DNA of 64,000 nucleotides from assembly GCA_001643675.2 (NCBI GenBank), contig LSRY02000037.1:372001-436000 (forward strand), read 5' to 3'. The notes below the pieces were generated by a model. That model had not been told where the DNA came from and searched no databases. It saw only the letters and a program-made list of their open reading frames with translations. Made by a program: the position numbers and the translations under genes. Within the stretch, counting starts at the first letter, position 1; each line of letters opens with the position of its first letter. The stretch is from Monocercomonoides exilis. Its lineage: Eukaryota; Preaxostyla; Oxymonadida; Polymastigidae. This document shows positions 1-12,700 of the stretch, piece by piece.

Positions 1-73
1 GTGAGCTGGAAGCTGTCGGCATGCATACTCCAACAGAGCATGTCGAGCGAGATGGCGGTGAAGATGGAACGCA

Positions 74-941
74 TCATGCTGAATGAGCTTTTAGACTGAT
101 TAAACAAAGAAAGATGAAAATAACAACACTGAAACCTCCAATGGCGAGATACGTGGCGATGAGATGGTCGAGGGAGCAGCTGGAGCCATCGTCGAGCAGG
201 AGCACAGGGGAGGCGGCACTGAGGGCGGAGAGGTTGGGGTGGGAGAGGAAGAGGGAGGAAGCGGGGAGAGCACGAAGAGCAGGGCGGGTGAGGTGGAGGG
301 AATGGTCAGATATGTTGGAGATGCATAGGGTACCTCGGGAAGCACAAAGGAGGTTGGAGTTGAGTCTGACAGGATGTTCGGGGGAAAGAAAGAGGGAGGA
401 GGACACAGCCAGTTATCCGTCGAGGAGAGAGAAAAGGGAAGAGTGGGCAGATCCAGACGGAGTTTTCTATTGAGCGGTAGATGAATAACACAGTTGTGGA
501 GATGAAGTCGCAGGGGGCAAGCAGGGAGCTGACCTGGCGGGCAGAGGAGCCGGTGTCTTGGTCGATGAATATTTGGTGGGGGCGGTGGAAGGTGATGAAG
601 GGGAGGAGTTCGACATCGAGGTCGGGGTCGGTGGGAGGAGTGCGAGGTGAAGCGGAGGTTGAAAATGAGAGGGGGAGGTGGAGGCCGGCTGTGGGCAGCA
701 CGAATCCGCTGAGCTCGTCGAGCGAACTGATGTCGGCGCTGGGCATGTTCCAGTTGAAATGGGCTGCGTCTGCCACTGCCTACAGCATGGTGGACAACAC
801 AAATACGATTTTATCTTTTTTTTATCGCAACTGACAAACACCACGTGCTCGAGGGCAAACTGCCTGGAGGCATCCGCCAGCCACAGCAGCACATTCCTCG
901 AAGGTCGAGCCGTTTATCAGGAGGAGTGACCCTGCTGACAT
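74..941 (-). CDS. Unidentified GC-rich gene, exons only partly resolved
   Basis: I do not recognise this gene. The minus strand has strong C/G third-position bias in successive pieces that are not in one frame, so introns must separate them. The first piece starts at ATG 939-941 (MSAGSLLLINGSTFEEC...) and ends at a GTTTGTC donor near 834. The acceptor CTGTAG near 777 leads into a piece with AHFNWNMPSADISS. A further piece in another frame runs to the stop at 74 and ends in a hydrophobic stretch (YLAIGGFSVVIFIFLCLISL) that could be a C-terminal membrane segment. The splice between the second and last pieces (about 370-480) could not be resolved with a consistent phase. An alternative is that the 3' hydrophobic stretch is intronic and the gene continues off the left edge, where bases 1-73 also look codon-biased. 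Function unknown; existence of a gene here is fairly likely, the model is not. Confidence 0.4.
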
Positions 942-2309
942 CACGGCTGCAACGCTGTCTCCTCTTGTATCTCTGCGATCTTTACACATCCCCCGCCTTC
1001 GCTCCCCTTCTCCTTACCCACAATCACACACACGCTGCACTCCACCACGCTGTTGCTCCCAGTTCACTTGATCTGTGAAAACATCGCACTCGCCACTTCG
1101 CCCAGTGTTTTGAACTCATACGGCACTATCCTCCAAGAGCTGATTGTTGTCAGCCCGAAAATCCTCTCCACTTTCTAGAGTCACCCTTGCATCCTCATTC
1201 AGGGTTGAAACTGAACCAAGCAAGGCTGATGAAAAATTTAAACAAACTTAGTGATATATCTGTATAGCTTTTAAAGTGATTTACGAAGAGGAAAAAATAG
1301 CGCAGAAAATCATATACAGAAAAATAGTTGAGTTGAATGCTCGCCGAGCAACTTAAGCAATTTTATAAAGAAGGACAGAGCATGAGAAAGATGAGATCAT
1401 TAGAGTTGAAGGCTTTAAAAGTGAAAAAAGTGAAATTTTTCGTATTTCTTTTTTATTTTTTTTATTCTTTCTTTGTAATTTTCATAAAATAACTTTGATC
1501 AATTTATTTTAATAACTTCTTCAAAGTATTATTTGCTTTTATAGAAAAATAAACAGCAAATATTTGTATATCTGATGAATATCTAGTTTAACTATTATAT
1601 TTTTCATTTGTGTTTTTGAAAATTGTTTGTTTTCAACAAAAGTTTTATGATCTTCAAAATTAATTTTAAAATTTCTTTGTAATAACATCATAAAACTTAT
1701 AATTATATAAAAAATTGATAAATTATGTATTATGATTATTGTTATCATGCTTTTTGAACCAGTATACTTAGGTTTTGTTCTGTTTATTGAATTTTCAATA
1801 TTTTTTTAATGAATTTTTTAATTCTTTCACGAATTTGTAATAAAAACAATTTGAAATGAATAAAAATCTAAAAATATGCAATAACAACTATTCACAAAGC
1901 AATATATTTGAATGATCATCTCATTCATTTTTCTTTTTAAAGCAACCCTTAATTAAATTTGTTTTTGATCAAACGTCGGAATTTTTTATGATGTCAAAAA
2001 AAATCACCCATATAACAAATATGAATACCATAGGTGGAAAATGCGGGAACTGGTGGAAAATCCGGTAGTCCAAGTTATCAGAAAACCAAAAAGAATGGAA
2101 AACAAGTTGACACTTTTTAAAATAACGAACGAAACGTCTTTCAAAAGCTCAACGCCTGCATAGCTTGAATAACAATTGTTGCAATCATCGAAAAATCTAC
2201 CAAGTTCCAAAGAAATAACAACAGAATTTTGTTGGTTAAATAAAAAACATGAATTTTCATCTTATGAATAAATTAAAGCAAATGACTATTACTTAACATT
2301 TATTAATTC
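942..2309. other. Intergenic, no gene seen
   Basis: The first 250 bases are still GC-rich and probably belong to the 5' region of the neighbouring minus-strand gene. From about 1240 the sequence becomes AT-rich with only short spurious ORFs. A copy of the motif AAAATCACCCAT lies near 2000. The same motif recurs at 20.24, 20.62 and 23.83 kb beside repeats, so this may be the outer end of the transposon that follows. Confidence 0.5.
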
Positions 2310-3968
2310 TTGAAAGTTAGTAATTGGCTTTCTTTCATTGAAATTCTCATTTATATGATTAATTCAATTTTTGATCAAATGAATAATAACGGAAATGACA
2401 AAAAAATATCTTCCAAAGAACTTCACAGGCTCATGGCAGCATCAAATTACCGAATTCTGAAATCTCCTTCCCAAAAAGTCTTTGAAATCAAAAAGAAATA
2501 TGCTGTAACGTGGAAAACTACTGTGGGATCACATGCTATTTAAAACGGAGCATGGGAAAGAGGAATGGCTGCTTTGAAAGCAAAATGACAAGTTTACAAA
2601 ATAGGCAGACCTGCAATTATAGCAAAAAAAAATTCGAAACAGTTGATAAATAGGTTATTCCACTTCTGTCCCAAAAAAAAAATGTCAGACTGAAGGATAT
2701 ACAAGCAATGGTCTGAAAATTTTAATTTTTTTGTTTTTTCTATTTTTGTATTTTGAAGATACAAGACATTTTAAATACAGGTTGCGAAAGTGAAGTAAAA
2801 AGAAATAAAGTCATCTCCAAATATTCGTATGATTTGATAGAAAGAAGTTCAATTTTAAGAACTTCAATTTCCAGGCCGATGGAAATCGATAAAATTAACG
2901 CATAATCTCCAGAAGCTATTCATTCGTGAATCGAAAAGTTATCCTCCATCATCACAGTCAATGGAATTAATGAGACTGATATTTTCAATTTTGACGAATC
3001 TTCAGTTCATGTAGGTGATGGAACAGAAAAACTCGTCGTCTACTTGAAAAACCAATCCCCTCCTTCCCCATCTTCATTGCCAAAAATGGAAAATGCAACT
3101 ATTTATGTGTGTATTTGCGCGGACGGGTCGCATCTTCCTCATATGCAAATATACCCTCGAAAAAAGATTCCACTAGAATTCTCTAATTTTTCTTCATTCA
3201 ATGTGTCTTATGATGGGATTTTCATCTGGATGGATATCTGCTGAATTGTTTCGAAAGATAATGACAAAGAAATGGCTTCCATTAATTGCAAATAAGCTTA
3301 AACTCTCATCTTCGAAAAAAGCACCACTTTTATTGGATAATCACCGAACTCACTTCGAATAAGAAGTGATTGCATTTGCTGAACAAAGAATTATCATCGT
3401 TGAATTTTTCCCTTCAAACATGACTCACCTTTTGCAACCTTGCGATAATCGTGTGTTTGCAAGGTTCAAACAAGTTCTTCAAAATTCTTTTGTAAGGCCA
3501 ACTCAATTTTCAACCTCTTCAAATAAAAAAGCTTTGGCACACGCTTTGCCAGAAGCTTTAACAGCAGCAATAACTCCTTCAGTAATAAAATTTTCATTTT
3601 CAAATACAGGCGTTGATGCTGTGGCTGCTGCTCCTGTGCTTTTAAGGATATGTGGTCCACTTTCATCTTCTCAAAAGTTCTTATTAAAATATTCAACAAA
3701 TGATTAGATGAAGGATTTATTTGGAGATTATTCTCCAAAGAAAAAACGACAACTGAAAGAAAAAAGCGAAGAAAAAAAGACAATTGAAAAGGAACCGAAA
3801 GAAAAGAAAGAAGAAAATTTCGAAATAAGTGAAGAAAAGGAAAATAAACAAAGGATACAGAAAAAATTAGTTAACGTTAAGAAAAAGAAAATTACATTGA
3901 GAAGAAGAAGAATAGACGATGATTATTTGTATGGGAATGAAATTAGTTATTTGGGTGATTCTTTTTGA
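2310..3968 (+). pseudogene. Broken pogo/Tigger-like (DDE_1) transposase
   Basis: Remnant of a Tc1/mariner-superfamily transposase of the pogo/DDE_1 group, which cuts and pastes its own DNA element. The N-terminal part holds a helix-turn-helix-like stretch ending in GRPAIIAKKNSKQLI. The catalytic domain keeps all three acidic positions: D in FNFDESS near 2990, D in LLLDNHRTH near 3345 and D in LLQPCDNRVF near 3445. A lysine/glutamate-rich basic tail follows. The frame is broken: TAA near 2539, TGA near 2586 and 2714, a frameshift near 3222 (between SYDGIFI and SSGWISAELF), TAA at 3361 and TAG at 3705. The basic tail after the last stop continues in the same frame, so it belongs to the same ancestral protein. 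A short intron cannot explain stops that interrupt conserved blocks. No clean terminal inverted repeat was identified. Confidence 0.75.
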
Positions 3969-4594
3969 AAAGTTGCTAATGTTTAATTTTCTAATACTTC
4001 AAAATTTTCATATTTTGATCAAATTTTTGTTTCAGCTCACAAATCTCCTCAAGAATGTTTGAAATAGCATTATCAATGAATAGATTTGATTGAAGTGAAG
4101 TTTGATATTAGTTAACAGAAATTTGAGTTAAATATGAAATTTAATTATATTTGAAAATTAAACATTTGCGACTTTTCAAAAAAACATAGACATATCAACT
4201 AATTGCTATCTTAGATGTTATGATATTAAGTTTTGTGACATTTTAAGTCAGTCAAAAAATGTTCTATTTTTTTCAATTTTTTTGTAAGCAAAAAGTTTAT
4301 GAAAAGTATGAAAAATTAAAATGAAAATATCTGATTTGTTATGTTTAACACTCCATTATAAAATGTTAATGACAGATATTAAATAATGAGAAAAATTGGA
4401 TCAGCTATAATAAAAAAAAATGTTTTTTATTTTTGGAAAAAATCACAAACGATCGTATAATCCTATTTATTCATCAATTTTGTTTTGAAAATAATAATCA
4501 AATTTAAATACAAAGGAAACACTTCAATTGAATTGAATAAATGATATTTTGAAAATTTAAATTTGAAAATATATATAATGGCTATTTGATCAAG
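3969..4594. other. AT-rich intergenic, no gene seen
   Basis: Very AT-rich spacer between the dead transposase and the EF-hand gene. No open frame with coding-like composition was found on either strand. It presumably contains the EF-hand gene's promoter, but no element can be named. Confidence 0.5.
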
Positions 4595-7500
4595 ATGAGT
4601 AGTTTTACGCCTTGTTCTTCATCACGGTTCTATATTTTTAATTTTATAAAGCCGAAATCTATAGAAAGTTTATTTTTATTAATTATTTATGTGCGAAATA
4701 GGAGGAAATCACGTGCTGAGCCAAAGGCGATTCTAACGCACACATCACGACAAACCACGTTTGCTGACATTTGAATTTATTTAAGTAATTTTTTTTAATG
4801 CACTCTAAAATTTATTTACTTTGCCAAACATTTTCTTTGGGTGCTAAATTGTTATTTATTCTGTATTTTGAAAAAAAATACAGAAATGTTTATCGTTTGG
4901 GTTCTGTATTAAATTCGAAGGATCAGACATTGCTCTACAAAGTATTAGTTGAGACTTTATTTTTTAATGTCAGACATATTTGTTTTTAATTTGCGAAGCT
5001 TTGTAGGATGATGGACACAACAAAATCTGGAGCGATTTTCCCAAATGATCTTAGAAGAGCATTAGCTGGATCAGGGTTAAATCTTGATCCAGGATTAATT
5101 GATTCTGTTGTAAAAGGATGTGATACAGACAAAAGCGACAAGATCGATTATGATAGATTTTTCAAAACTTCTGTTGAACTGTCTGCTTTTAAATTGAATT
5201 TTTTATTTGTTTATAATATGAAATTAAACATAATTTTTTTTCTTCGACTAACGCGTTGATTTTATGTCAACAGTTATAAAGAGAAAAAGGAAGAGCGACT
5301 TTCAGATCCTTATTTATCTTCAACACTTTCATCAAGAAAATCTGGTGATTCGACAAGCAGAGATAGCCATCCTGGATTTGTAGTCATAAGTCCAAATTAT
5401 TCAAAGGATTCTGCTGGTGAGGTTCTTGCACACAAAGATCGTTCTGTTTCTGCACCTTCAGCAGGGCGCAGGTCAGCATCTCTGAAAGAAAGAAAGAAGA
5501 AAGAATTAAAAGAAGAACCTGCAAAGCCTCCACAGCTTGGAGTAGCGGATCCCTGGTGCCAAAACAGAGCAATGAACAAAGCATTTCGATTTGCAGCGAT
5601 GTCCCCTTCGCGCCCATCATCTTCATCCACAGCACCTGAACAAGCACATTCTTCGTCAAATACTTCATCATCATCAACAACTTCTTCCTCTTCTGAATCT
5701 CCTCTTTCACCACCTTCTCAGCCAACTCCTTCACAACACCCGATCCAACTTCCAGCCGACGTCACCCCGTCTGAGATGGACGATCTGCGGCTTCGGATAA
5801 TTTCCTCTTCGACTTCATCTCGCATCGCCATCTCACTTTCAGCTGCGGACAGCACTGGGAATGGGAAGCTGACTGAAAACGAGTTCTTCCACGCGCTTGA
5901 GGCAGAAGGGGTGCATCTGAACAGAGATCTGAAGAAAGTGGCACTGACCATCGCGAAGAAAGCGCAGGAGCAGAAACAAAACCAGAAAAAAGAAGGAGAA
6001 CAGCAAAAAGAGGAAGAAAGAAGAGAAAAGACAGGGAATAAAGCAGAGGCTGAAGAACATAGAGAACAGAAAGTGCAAGAAGAGAAGAAGGAAGTGAAGG
6101 AAGTGAAGATGAATGAAGAAAAAGCTGAAGTGATTGAACAGCCAAGTGAAGCCAAAAAGGAAGAAAAGAAGGAACATTCACAAATTCCTCAAACGAGCAA
6201 TGAAAAAATGGAGGAAGCAAATGCAGCCAGTTCAAAACAATCTGATTCAGCTGTATCAGAAGAGCAATCCACAAAGAAAGCAGAAGAGAAACAAGAAAAG
6301 CAAGAAAAGCAAGAGAAACACGAGGCAGATGAATTTGGTGATGGAATGACGCTGAATCTTCCATCTTCATCGACCACAGCAGCGTTCTGCAAGTCTTCTA
6401 AGAAGCACATTCCTCTTCCGCCTAATGAAATCTCCTTCTCTCCAGACATTCCATCGCAGGAGCCGTCACGAAGAATCCCGAGGAAGAAGCAGGAAAAGGA
6501 GATATTGGATGAAGTGAGGAGAGAGCAACAAGAGCGCATGCAGAAGGAAGAGAAGCATTCACACGAAGACAGTTTGCTATTCTTTTTTTTTGATTTTATT
6601 TAAAATTTATTCTGAATTAACTTATTTAATTTTTTTTTAAAAAAATAAAATAAATGGTTCCATACCAAATTTGCTAACTTTTGTAATATTGTTAACTGAT
6701 ATTATGACATGTCCTGCTTGATTATCTGTCAATTATGATGAATGTCAAATTCACACATTAACAACGAACACATGTCATTTGACAAATAATTTTGATAATT
6801 TTATCATTCATATTTAAATTTATTCTTTTAACCATCCTTCATAATTTAATTAGGATGTATTGACTATGGGCAATTTCTGAAGTGTCTTCAGCTGGATCTG
6901 CCTGCCTCCTTCGAGGCTGTGCTTTCCAGCGATTCTTTTGTTCCTTCTTCTCCACTCAACCGCACCTCATCATCTATCACTTCTTCTTCTTCTTCTTCTT
7001 CTCCGATTTCTCTTCATCCTCTTCAGTCATCCAAGCCATTCATCACACCCTTCCACCGCAAAGGAGTGTCGCCAATGGCTGAACTGTCGCTGGCACAGCA
7101 GAGACCGTACTCATTATATGCAAGGTTTGACATCTTTCGTTTGTTTCTTTGAATGATTTTGAAATATTTAATGAAAATTTTGAATGTGTTGTATTTAAAT
7201 GAAATAATTAATTTAAAAACAACATGTCGAACAATCAAATTACTAATTTATCTGTTATTCATCCTCAATATTTCCCTTTTGATTTTCATCACAAATAATC
7301 TTTCTTCTTCTTTTCCATTCCCCAAATATATTATCCATCCAACAGAAATGTGTCTGTTGATGTGATTGCACACACAGACGCCTCGCGGGACACGCCAAAG
7401 AAGCCCATCAGAAGCCACAGCCACGCCGGCCCGCAGTCACACGGGGCATTCACCTCACACAGTGAGAGTGGGGGTGAAGAGAACGAGGCGTCTGCAGGGA

Positions 7501-8735
7501 AAGCGGAAGGGAAAGAGGAAGAGACGTCGCGTGCGAGGCGGCTGCAGCAGCAGCTGTGGATGAGAGAAGGGAGCGGGGTGAAGCGGCTGATGATGGATCG
7601 CACGCCTGAGAGTGATAGAGACAGCCACTATCCAGAGTGGGATGAGATACACAAGGGGAAAGCACAGGTGCATCATGAGCAGCAGTTTGGGGAAGATCGA
7701 AAGGCGCTTTTGGGATTTACTGTGAAGGAGAACAAAGAAGATGGGAAGAAAGAAGGAGGGTTTGAAGACACGTGGAGAGGGAGGCTGTGGGAAGGGACTC
7801 AGTTTGTGTCGAAGGATGGGCATCAGGTGATGAGGATGAAGGGATTTGCAATGGGAAGAGAAGACAGAGAAAAGAAAGTGCAGCAGATGAGAGAGAAAGA
7901 GCTGAATTCAACACCTGAAAGAGATGTGAAAAAGGCGTTTGTGTGGGAGACTTATGATGAAACAAAAGCGAAACAAAGTATGAACTTGTTTTTTTTTTTT
8001 TTATAAAATATCTATTGATCCAAATGATTTGAAATGAATGATTTAAATGTTTTACTTATTTTTATTTCCACTTCCATTTTTTTCATTATTTATTTTTTTC
8101 TATTTAATTTTTTCTTTTTTTTTATTTTTTTAACTTCCTTTTTCCTTAAAAAAACTAAATTAATTTGCCTATTTCTTATCATTTTTCAATTAGAATCTCC
8201 AACAAGACCAGTTTCAGCCTCTCGAATGATGTATCTAAAGCAACAAGCAGGTACAATGAAACGCACTTTGATTGATCAAAGAGAAAGACATTTTAATGAA
8301 ACACCTATAAATTCAACTGCAGATTCGTCTTCGTTTTCGTCTTCTTCTACTTCATCTGACTCTGAACAACCAGCCCAGTCAACCTCAGCATCGACCTCAA
8401 CCACAACTTCCTCTTATTCATCCTCATCACCCTCTAATGCCACATCTCAGCAGAACAAATACATTGGCATTGTGGATGTGAATGAGAGAGACGTCGAAGA
8501 TGTGCAGCCCCGCAGACTGCGCAGCCATTACGCAAGCCCTTCTTCATCCTCGTGCATGGGTGACCTGATCTGGGGAGGCCTGCCGAAGTCGCAGACGCCG
8601 CAGTGGCAGCGCCTGTCGATGAAGGAAATGGAAGCCAAAGCAAATCGCACAGCACAAAGTAGAGAAGGAATTAGTCCTTTGTCTCCGGGCCTCCAGCGCC
8701 CTCGCTCCGCAGCAGCGTCTTTCATGTCTCAGTAA
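4595..8735 (+). CDS. EF-hand calcium-binding protein, seven exons
   Basis: Proposed exons: 4595-4626, 4702-4758, 5007-5180, 5274-6571, 6854-7124, 7346-7977 and 8194-8735. They join in phase to 1,001 residues. Three EF-hand loops are visible: MDTTKSGAIF (about residue 33), DTDKSDKIDYDRF (69-81, canonical) and DSTGNGKLTENEF (about 280-292). Half of a fourth (CIDYGQFLKCL) follows at about 522. A lysine/glutamate/glutamine-rich segment of roughly 200 residues (about 315-520) sits between the third and fourth, probably a charged helix or coiled coil. The C-terminal half is polar, with serine-rich runs and short conserved-looking blocks such as RTLIDQRERHFNETP. Donors mostly match GTNTG. The first intron is weak (75 bp, no stops, in frame) and may be retained, so the first two exons are the least certain part. 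Calcium binding follows from the loops. A cytoskeletal or flagellar role would be a guess. Confidence 0.75.
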
Positions 8736-9741
8736 ACAAATGTTTTTCTGTGAATAATTATAATTAGAAATTTCTGTTGTATTTAACATCTTGGCCAGCA
8801 ATTGACACCTTGATATTGCTTCCTCATTGTTCTTCTTATTTTTCAAAAAAAAATTTTGTTTCAATTTTTTTTCATAGCAACGTTTGTTTGCTATTTCACC
8901 AAAATCGAAAATTTTAATTTTCGACAAATCACATCAGCATCTCAACACCTTTTTAGCTCTCACATTCTCTAATTGAATAGATCTACGTCGGATATTTCCT
9001 TTTGAAACTAAAAATTATTTGTTCGTTTTCATCTATGCTGGCATGGAATTTGTTCAAAAATATCTCCTTCTTTATTTACAAGAGTAACTGTATCATTCTG
9101 TCAATGAGAGAAAAATTCCTTATGACTCCATGCAGATCATCTATGGATTAATTATTGGAAAGAGTAACTAAGTTTCATGCTTTCAGTTATTCAAGTGAAG
9201 TTAAAAAGTGATTGATACATCAACATGAAATGGAAAGCAGATTTTTTTGTTAAGGATGGTTCGTGAGACAGAAAAAACTTGAAGAGTTGGAGCTTAAAAA
9301 CATTGATATAAAATGGATTATTCTTTTCGGTGCAGAACAAACAAGACTATTGAAGAGAATGAGATTTTATTGGTGCACTTGTTAAATAGAAACGAATAGT
9401 TCACAGCCAAACCATTCTTTTGAGTTAGTCATTCATTCCAAACTTTTCTTTTTGGTACAACCTTTCATTTTCTTCACTTTTTATTTATTTATTCATTATT
9501 TGAGTGCAATCAATTTGACACATTTGTATTTTGTTCAATTATTCCTGTGAAGTCAGTGAAAAGACGGAGTTCATTTTTATTTTTTGCAACAAACTGTCCA
9601 TATATTTCTTTGTCACGACAGCTTGATCAATTTTGTCTAGTCCATGAATTTCAAACAAATATTTTCATAGATTCAGTTTTCGTTAAAAGAAGTTTATTTT
9701 GTTTTTCAAGATCAAAAATGAAATAAAATAACTCTCCTTGA
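8736..9741. other. Convergent intergenic spacer
   Basis: One kilobase between the 3' ends of the EF-hand gene and HFM1. It is AT-rich with no supported ORF and should hold both polyadenylation regions. Nothing else was recognised. Confidence 0.5.
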
Positions 9742-12700
9742 TTACTCCTCACTTAATTTCTCATTCGCCATAATCATTTCCGAAGTAATTTTCATAAGTA
9801 ATCCATTCGGTTTTTGACTAATTTTTTTACTAAAGCCAGATGATCCACTTTTGTCTTCAGTTGATGATATGGAGATTTTATTTAATGAACCTGAAGATTT
9901 TTCGTTACTTGAAGTTTGCAACTTATAAAGATTTGTAGGTGTTTGAGTCACAAAACTTGTTGGATGCGACTGATCAGCATTAATAAAATTGCTTGAAAAT
10001 GATAATGATAAGGAATCTGAATTTTGAAGAGGCTTTTTGGAAGGCAGAAAAGAGTGTAAGCCAAAAGGGAGATCTCTTCTCTTGCGAGAATTGAATGAAA
10101 TGTTCGAAAGAGTTGAATAATCAACAGAAGAATTCGATGGATTCGTAAGAAAGCTAGCACTTTTTGTATCACTTTTCGATGCAGCTTCATGAATTGCACT
10201 TAATTCATCATATTCATCAAATTCATCAGGAGCATATTCTGAACTCTTATCCACATTTGCCATTTCCGATTCATAACTTAAATTCTTTTCAATTTGTTGT
10301 GGTTCTTGATCTCTAAGTCTTTTGGAAGAAAGCGAAGGCGAAGGCGAGGTTGATAGAAATCCAGACAATAACCGTTTTGAAGGAGATGAAAGACCAAACG
10401 GATGATAACTCGAGATGGTTTTTACATCGCCAGAATATTGAAGATCATCATTCCTTGACTGATGAAATGAACTTTTGTTTTGTAAATGAAGATTCGAATC
10501 ATTTTGTCGTATCTGATGAGAAACAGAATCAGAATAAGCAATGACATCATCTTCGTAATTATAATCATTGTGTTTATCATTAGAAGAAAAATTCATTGGT
10601 TTTCCTTTGAAATATGTAGCATGTGCAACGGGGCTTTCATCCAACATGTCATCATCATAATCAACTTCAATTAAACTGCTCTCGTTTTCATCAAAATTTT
10701 GCATTGCATTATGATTTTGAGAATGCAATTGCTTTTCTTTCATTTCTTCTTGTTCAGCCCATTTTTCAGCTATCTCAGCATCATATTCCCTTTCATCATC
10801 ATCTTTGTCATTAAAATCCTCATGCTCTAATTTATTTCTTTTCGGTCTTTTGGGCTTATGTGATGCAGATGGTGTATTTTGAAAAGACGAAACTGTTTCA
10901 TCTGCAATATCAGAAGACTTCTTCTTTCCAAGGGCAAGAGGAAACACAACATTATACCTCAGCTCAGAATCAACTCCAACATAGTTCTCATTTATCAAAC
11001 TGACATTTATGTGCTGTTGGCGAGGCGTTCTCTCAAATGCAAATGAAACCTCAAAATGCTCCTTTGGAGCTCTCGAAACAAATCTCTGTGTAAAACACAG
11101 TTCATTACGTGAATCTCCAACGAGCAATCGAAGCATTGAAAGAGAAGAAGAAGAAGAAGAAGAATGTGAAGTTGATGAATTATCATCAGAGCTGAACATT
11201 CCATCATCCATTTCATAGCGATCAGATAAATAATTAGCATCATCAGAAAGCGAGGACAAAAACAAAGAGGTTGAAGATTCTGCTTTTGAAGTTGCAACGC
11301 CATGATGAATTCTATCAGCAATTATTTTCACAATAACCACTCGAGGATTTGATGTTGACTGCTGTGTGACATCTAATGAGTATTGCGGAATTGAAGCAGC
11401 TTTTTTTCTCAGATTACTAACAAAATGTGAGTTTCTCCGCAGGATTGTTTCCAGCAGCTGAGGAGGCACACTCAACAGCTGGGCAAACGTGTGGATGCCA
11501 GCGCCTCTCAGCTGTGAAGCAAAAACTGGACCAATTCCTTCGAGTTGCTCAAGAAGTGAAGGAGGAGGAGGCGATGATTGTGGCGGCTGTGGTTGTGATG
11601 AATTTCTCGAAGATGAAGATGAAGACGAAGACGAAGAAATCGTTGCTGCTGTTTCCCACATTTTGCGTTCGACACATTTTTTAAGCAGAATTACGCTTCT
11701 TGCTGCCTGATAGCCTGCTTTTTCAAGAAGGAAGTCAGCTAAACAAAGAAGAATCCTCTTCAGACTAACAACAATTGACAGTGCATCTTGCTTCATTGCA
11801 AAATCATCAATGGGAACTCTGCCAACATGCGCTTGAATAAGCAAATTGACTTTTGTCTCATTAAGCTTCACTTTTCCTTTGATTGGATATCGGATATTGA
11901 CATGCTTGTTCATTGAATTCAATTTCATTTTATCACCCAAACGAATTCTGACTTCGCAAAATTCTTTCGCTTTTGAAAGAACATTTAGAATCTCTTTAAT
12001 GTCAGAAAAAGGCGAAATCTCTTTGAATAAACACATTGTGTCAAAAGCAATATAATACTTTGCCATTGAAATCCCATTTGATTTCGCAGCTACTCTTTCC
12101 CTCCTTCCTTCTCTTGTCTGTTCCTCAGTGGCTTCAATAAATCCTTCCGCTTTTAGTCGCTCCATCTCTAAAGATACAACATTCCCAGCAAAGTTTTCTG
12201 CATCAGACAAAGACATCGTTCCAGATGCAGATATCTTTGCAGACTGCCCTCTTGAACAGTAATGCGTTGGATTTTTCATTAATCGAATGAAAAAGAATGT
12301 AGATTTTATCCAACGAAGAATATCCTCCTTGTAGCGAATTGTCTCAAGAACAATTTCTGCATTCAGATGTTCTATCATCCTTTCTTTGAGATGGCTTTCC
12401 ATCGGTTTGTCTTCTTTTTCGTCTTTGTCTTCATACAAATATCGCGTTTCGTCTGCAGTCATAATAACAACTCTGCCCGACGTATCAAATTGAGGTCGTC
12501 CAGCTCGCCCCATCATCTGAGTCATTGAATGCTCTGTATATTCCTCTGCCCCTCCTCCATTTCTGTATCCCTGAGTTGACTTAATCACCACTAAATGCGC
12601 TGGAAGGTTCACTCCCTGAGCCAATGTGGTGGTTGTGCACAAAACTCCAAGTGCATCTTCAACAAACAACGTTTCCACGATCTTCCTGTCATTAAATGAC

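Noticed and set aside
5718-6539. Minus-strand ORFs opposite the EF-hand gene (145, 202 and 116 codons)
   Set aside because: They are shadows of the lysine/glutamate-rich coding segment on the plus strand; composition is F/S/L-rich with no motif.
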